From Nitrosopumilus sp. UBA526 (GTDB lineage: Archaea; Thermoproteota; Nitrososphaeria; Nitrososphaerales; Nitrosopumilaceae): 15,792 nucleotides of DNA. The DNA lies in the NCBI GenBank assembly GCA_002506665.1, contig DAXZ01000063.1:1-15792 (forward strand), read 5' to 3'. Shown here one piece after another: positions 14,104 through 15,792 of this stretch. Numbering within the stretch: position 1 is the stretch's first letter; each line of letters begins with the position of its first letter. The position numbers were made by a program, and so were the translations under genes. The notes under the pieces were generated by a model, which was given only the letters and a program-made list of their open reading frames with translations, did no database searches and was not told where the DNA came from.

Positions 14104-15051
14104 ATGACTACTGGGATGTGGGTGGAAAAGTATCGACCCACAAAACTATCTGAGATTGTAAATCAGACTGAAATAATAGGTAGCCTAGAGGCCTTAATCA
14201 GAGACCCGACAGACATGCCACATCTGATGTTTTCAGGTTCTGCCGGAGTCGGAAAGACAACTACTGCATTATGTGTGGCAAGGCAGATCCTAGGAGAGCA
14301 TGCCAGGGATCATACGCTTGAGCTAAACGCGTCTGATGAGAGAGGAATTGGGATGGTCAGAGAGAAGGTTAAAAAATTCTCAAGATTTGCAGGCATGGGA
14401 GACGTTCCATTCAAGATTATCATCCTGGATGAGGCCGATGAGATGACCGGAGATGCACAGACTGCCCTGAGACGAATAATAGAAGATACTGCAAAGATTT
14501 GCAGATTTATCTTTATTGCAAATAACATCTCAAAGATTATAGAGCCAATTCAGAGCAGATGTGCCACTTTTAAATTCACAGCTATTAAGGAAAAAGACGT
14601 TATTGGCAGACTAGATGAGATTGCCAAGAAAGAAAAGGCAAAGGCTAATGCAGAAGGACTCAGGGCAATTTATGACTATACAGAAGGAGACCTGAGACAC
14701 GCCATTAATCTTATGCAGGCAACTGCAAGTCTAGGTGAGATTACAGAAGAGAATGTAAAGTCATCTGCAGGACTGGCAAAGACTAGTGATGTGAGCAAGA
14801 TTCTAAAAATTACACTCTCTGGAAAAATGTTTGATGCTAGAGAAAAGATGATTGAGTTGATCAAAGTTTATGGAATGTCTGAATCTGATTTTCTAAAGTA
14901 TCTAAACGCCGCTGTGTTCAAATCAAAGCATGACAGATTAGCAGACATTTTAGAGATCATTGCAAAGTATGATTATAGAATTCTAGTCGGAGCAAATTCC
15001 GAGATTCAACTCTCTGCAATGCTGGCAGAACTATCCAAAGTGGAAAGTTAA
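14104..15051 (+). CDS. rfcS: replication factor C small subunit (clamp loader)
   Basis: From ATG 14104 the product has 315 residues, typical for RfcS. It starts with MWVEKYRP, the RFC-box I signature. Walker A is GSAGVGKT (45-52), the DEAD-type Walker B is IILDEAD (106-112), and sensor 1 is FIANN. The SRC motif (151-153) supplies the trans-acting arginine finger, followed by a C-terminal collar of helices. No intein is present. Four copies plus one large subunit load PCNA onto primed DNA. Other candidate starts are GTG 14095 (3 more residues) and ATG 14116. The large subunit is not in the window. It diverges from the gins23-mcm operon. Confidence 0.96.
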   Translation: MTTGMWVEKYRPTKLSEIVNQTEIIGSLEALIRDPTDMPHLMFSGSAGVGKTTTALCVARQILGEHARDHTLELNASDERGIGMVREKVKKFSRFAGMGDVPFKIIILDEADEMTGDAQTALRRIIEDTAKICRFIFIANNISKIIEPIQSRCATFKFTAIKEKDVIGRLDEIAKKEKAKANAEGLRAIYDYTEGDLRHAINLMQATASLGEITEENVKSSAGLAKTSDVSKILKITLSGKMFDAREKMIELIKVYGMSESDFLKYLNAAVFKSKHDRLADILEIIAKYDYRILVGANSEIQLSAMLAELSKVES

Positions 15052-15053
15052 AG

Positions 15054-15137
15054 CGCAGAGAGAGGGATTTGAACCCCCGTATGCTTGCGCACACAGGCTC
15101 TCAAGGCCCGCGCCCTACCGAGCTAGGCGACCTCTGC
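15054..15137 (-). tRNA. tRNA-Ser (anticodon UGA)
   Basis: On the minus strand this 84-nt gene forms a class II cloverleaf. The acceptor stem GCAGAGG/UCUCUGC is followed by discriminator G73, usual for archaeal tRNA-Ser. The anticodon stem CGGGC/GCCUG has loop CUUGAGA, giving anticodon UGA, and a long variable arm (UGUGCGCAAGCAUAC) folds on itself. The T loop is UUCAAAU. CCA is not encoded and no intron is seen. It reads UCA and, by wobble, other UCN codons. Its 3' end is 2 nt from the stop codon of the convergent rfcS gene. Confidence 0.95.
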
Positions 15138-15173
15138 AGAGAATCTCAAATAATAGCCGTTAAAATCTGTTGA

Positions 15174-15180
15174 TATAAAA
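15174..15180 (-). promoter_or_regulatory. TATA box of tRNA-Ser
   Basis: TTTTATA on the minus strand is centred about 40 nt before the mature tRNA 5' end, implying a leader of roughly 13 nt removed by RNase P. Confidence 0.5.
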
Positions 15181-15199
15181 TAGAAAAAAAGAAAAAATT
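15180..15199 (-). terminator. T-rich terminator of the ferredoxin gene
   Basis: Two T runs (T6 and T7, broken by C) lie 3-22 nt after the ferredoxin stop codon on the minus strand, the typical archaeal intrinsic termination signal. They directly precede the TATA box of tRNA-Ser on the same strand. Confidence 0.65.
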
Positions 15200-15201
15200 C
15201 T

Positions 15202-15750
15202 TTAATCGTGCGCATGTGGGTTTTCAGAACTGGATTTCATAAGTACATATGTTCCAGCTGCCTTTTCGTGCCATTCTTGGTTAGCCGACTCTATAAGGAT
15301 AGCCCCTTCAGGACAGATTTCTTGACAAGCCATACAAACAGTACAATCATGTTCTCTGATTGGTTGTGATTTGTCTGTATAATCTAATCTTTCATCTTGT
15401 TCTGTCAAGCCAGTACCCTCAAAGGTCTCACCCAGACATTTTTCTGCCGGAATATCCTTTTCGGTTCTAAACCATTGGAATGTTTGGACTGGACATACAC
15501 TCATGCATGCACCAGCTGCAACACATGAATCCCAGTCGACGGCAACAGTGGTACCATGAATTCCCAGAGGAACTTGTTTCTCTCCTCTTTCTTCATAGGC
15601 CGCCTTTACATCGTCATTTGAGAATGCCGCACCTTTTGAACTTCCGTCACCCCAGATATAGTGGAAATTTTCACCATCAGAATGGCTTGTTTTTCCTTTG
15701 GGTTTTACATCGTTGTGACAAAAATCTTCAGGTATAACTAGATCTGCCAT
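15202..15750 (-). CDS. zinc-ferredoxin-like 7Fe/8Fe ferredoxin with long N-terminal extension
   Basis: The 182-residue soluble electron carrier resembles Sulfolobus zinc-containing ferredoxin around LGIHGTTVAVDWDSC (62-76). Cluster I ligands would be C76, C82 and C146; the position that is Asp in Sulfolobus (CIADG) is Ala79, so a [3Fe-4S] centre is likely. Cluster II has C86, C136, C139 and C142. Candidate zinc histidines are H23, H30 and H65, with wider H23-H30 spacing than in Sulfolobus. The loop between clusters is longer and carries an extra Cys105; another Cys (11) lies near the N-terminus. It should serve oxidoreductases such as 2-oxoacid oxidoreductases or FNR. It is monocistronic, with a TATA box and T-rich terminator. 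Confidence 0.88.
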   Translation of the reverse strand: MADLVIPEDFCHNDVKPKGKTSHSDGENFHYIWGDGSSKGAAFSNDDVKAAYEERGEKQVPLGIHGTTVAVDWDSCVAAGACMSVCPVQTFQWFRTEKDIPAEKCLGETFEGTGLTEQDERLDYTDKSQPIREHDCTVCMACQEICPEGAILIESANQEWHEKAAGTYVLMKSSSENPHAHD

Positions 15751-15769
15751 GCTGTGTTTACTGTGAGAT

Positions 15770-15779
15770 ATTATTTAAA
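15770..15779 (-). promoter_or_regulatory. TATA box of the ferredoxin gene
   Basis: TTTAAATAAT on the minus strand is centred about 25 nt before the ATG at 15750, which predicts a strong leaderless transcript. Confidence 0.65.
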
Positions 15780-15792
15780 GCTAGATAAAATT

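Noticed and set aside
11319..15051. Inteins in MCM or RFC, common in archaeal replication genes
   Set aside because: Both proteins have normal length and uninterrupted Walker motifs.
15054..15137. tRNA-Leu, because of the long variable arm
   Set aside because: With U33 fixed, the loop CUUGAGA gives anticodon UGA, and G73 also fits serine.

Overview
The window looks like a chromosomal segment of an ammonia-oxidising thaumarchaeon (Nitrososphaerota). The evidence is an archaeal replication set (GINS, MCM, Hel308, RFC small subunit), an Alba chromatin protein, and a Sulfolobus-type ferredoxin with an N-terminal extension. TATA boxes about 25-30 nt before start codons point to mostly leaderless transcripts. 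Arginine codons are dominated by AGA/AGG. Genes look roughly 42-45% GC by eye, which would fit a Nitrosotenuis-like lineage better than low-GC Nitrosopumilus. That genus guess is inference only.

Left part (1-1703): the 3' part of a methylisocitrate-lyase-like gene converges on an Alba gene. Alba is divergent from a HEAT-repeat protein that appears to start at TTG. Next (1704-3738) is a solitary DNA cytosine-5 methyltransferase. It has AT-rich non-coding flanks of about 270 and 510 nt and lies beside a tRNA-Ala(GGC) gene. Its promoter carries a perfect 16-bp palindrome, the best candidate for an unexplored regulatory site here.

Middle (3863-7987, + strand): a ferredoxin-NADP reductase, an unusual HxGH-type nucleotidyltransferase with a TTG start, a branched-chain aminotransferase (IlvE), and then a tight three-gene unit. 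That unit is a Gfo/Idh/MocA dehydrogenase, a Trm112-like zinc protein and a left-handed beta-helix N-acetyltransferase. The dehydrogenase and acetyltransferase resemble the WlbA/WlbB (WbpB/WbpD) steps of diacetylated amino-sugar acid synthesis for surface glycans. The Trm112-like protein between them is unexpected.

Right part (13917 down to 7976, - strand): one compact cluster of GINS23-like subunit, MCM, Hel308, GT4-type polyprenyl-phosphate sugar-1-phosphate transferase and a 76-residue two-helix membrane protein. Every junction overlaps or abuts, so it probably forms a single operon joining the replicative helicase and fork repair to the first membrane step of glycan assembly. It ends tail-to-tail, with a 12-nt overlap, against the amino-sugar unit. 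The clamp-loader gene rfcS diverges from GINS across a 186-nt spacer containing six GATC sites. rfcS ends 2 nt from a convergent tRNA-Ser(UGA) gene. Upstream of that tRNA a ferredoxin gene on the same strand ends in a T-rich terminator.

I found no CRISPR array, insertion sequence, intein or rRNA.
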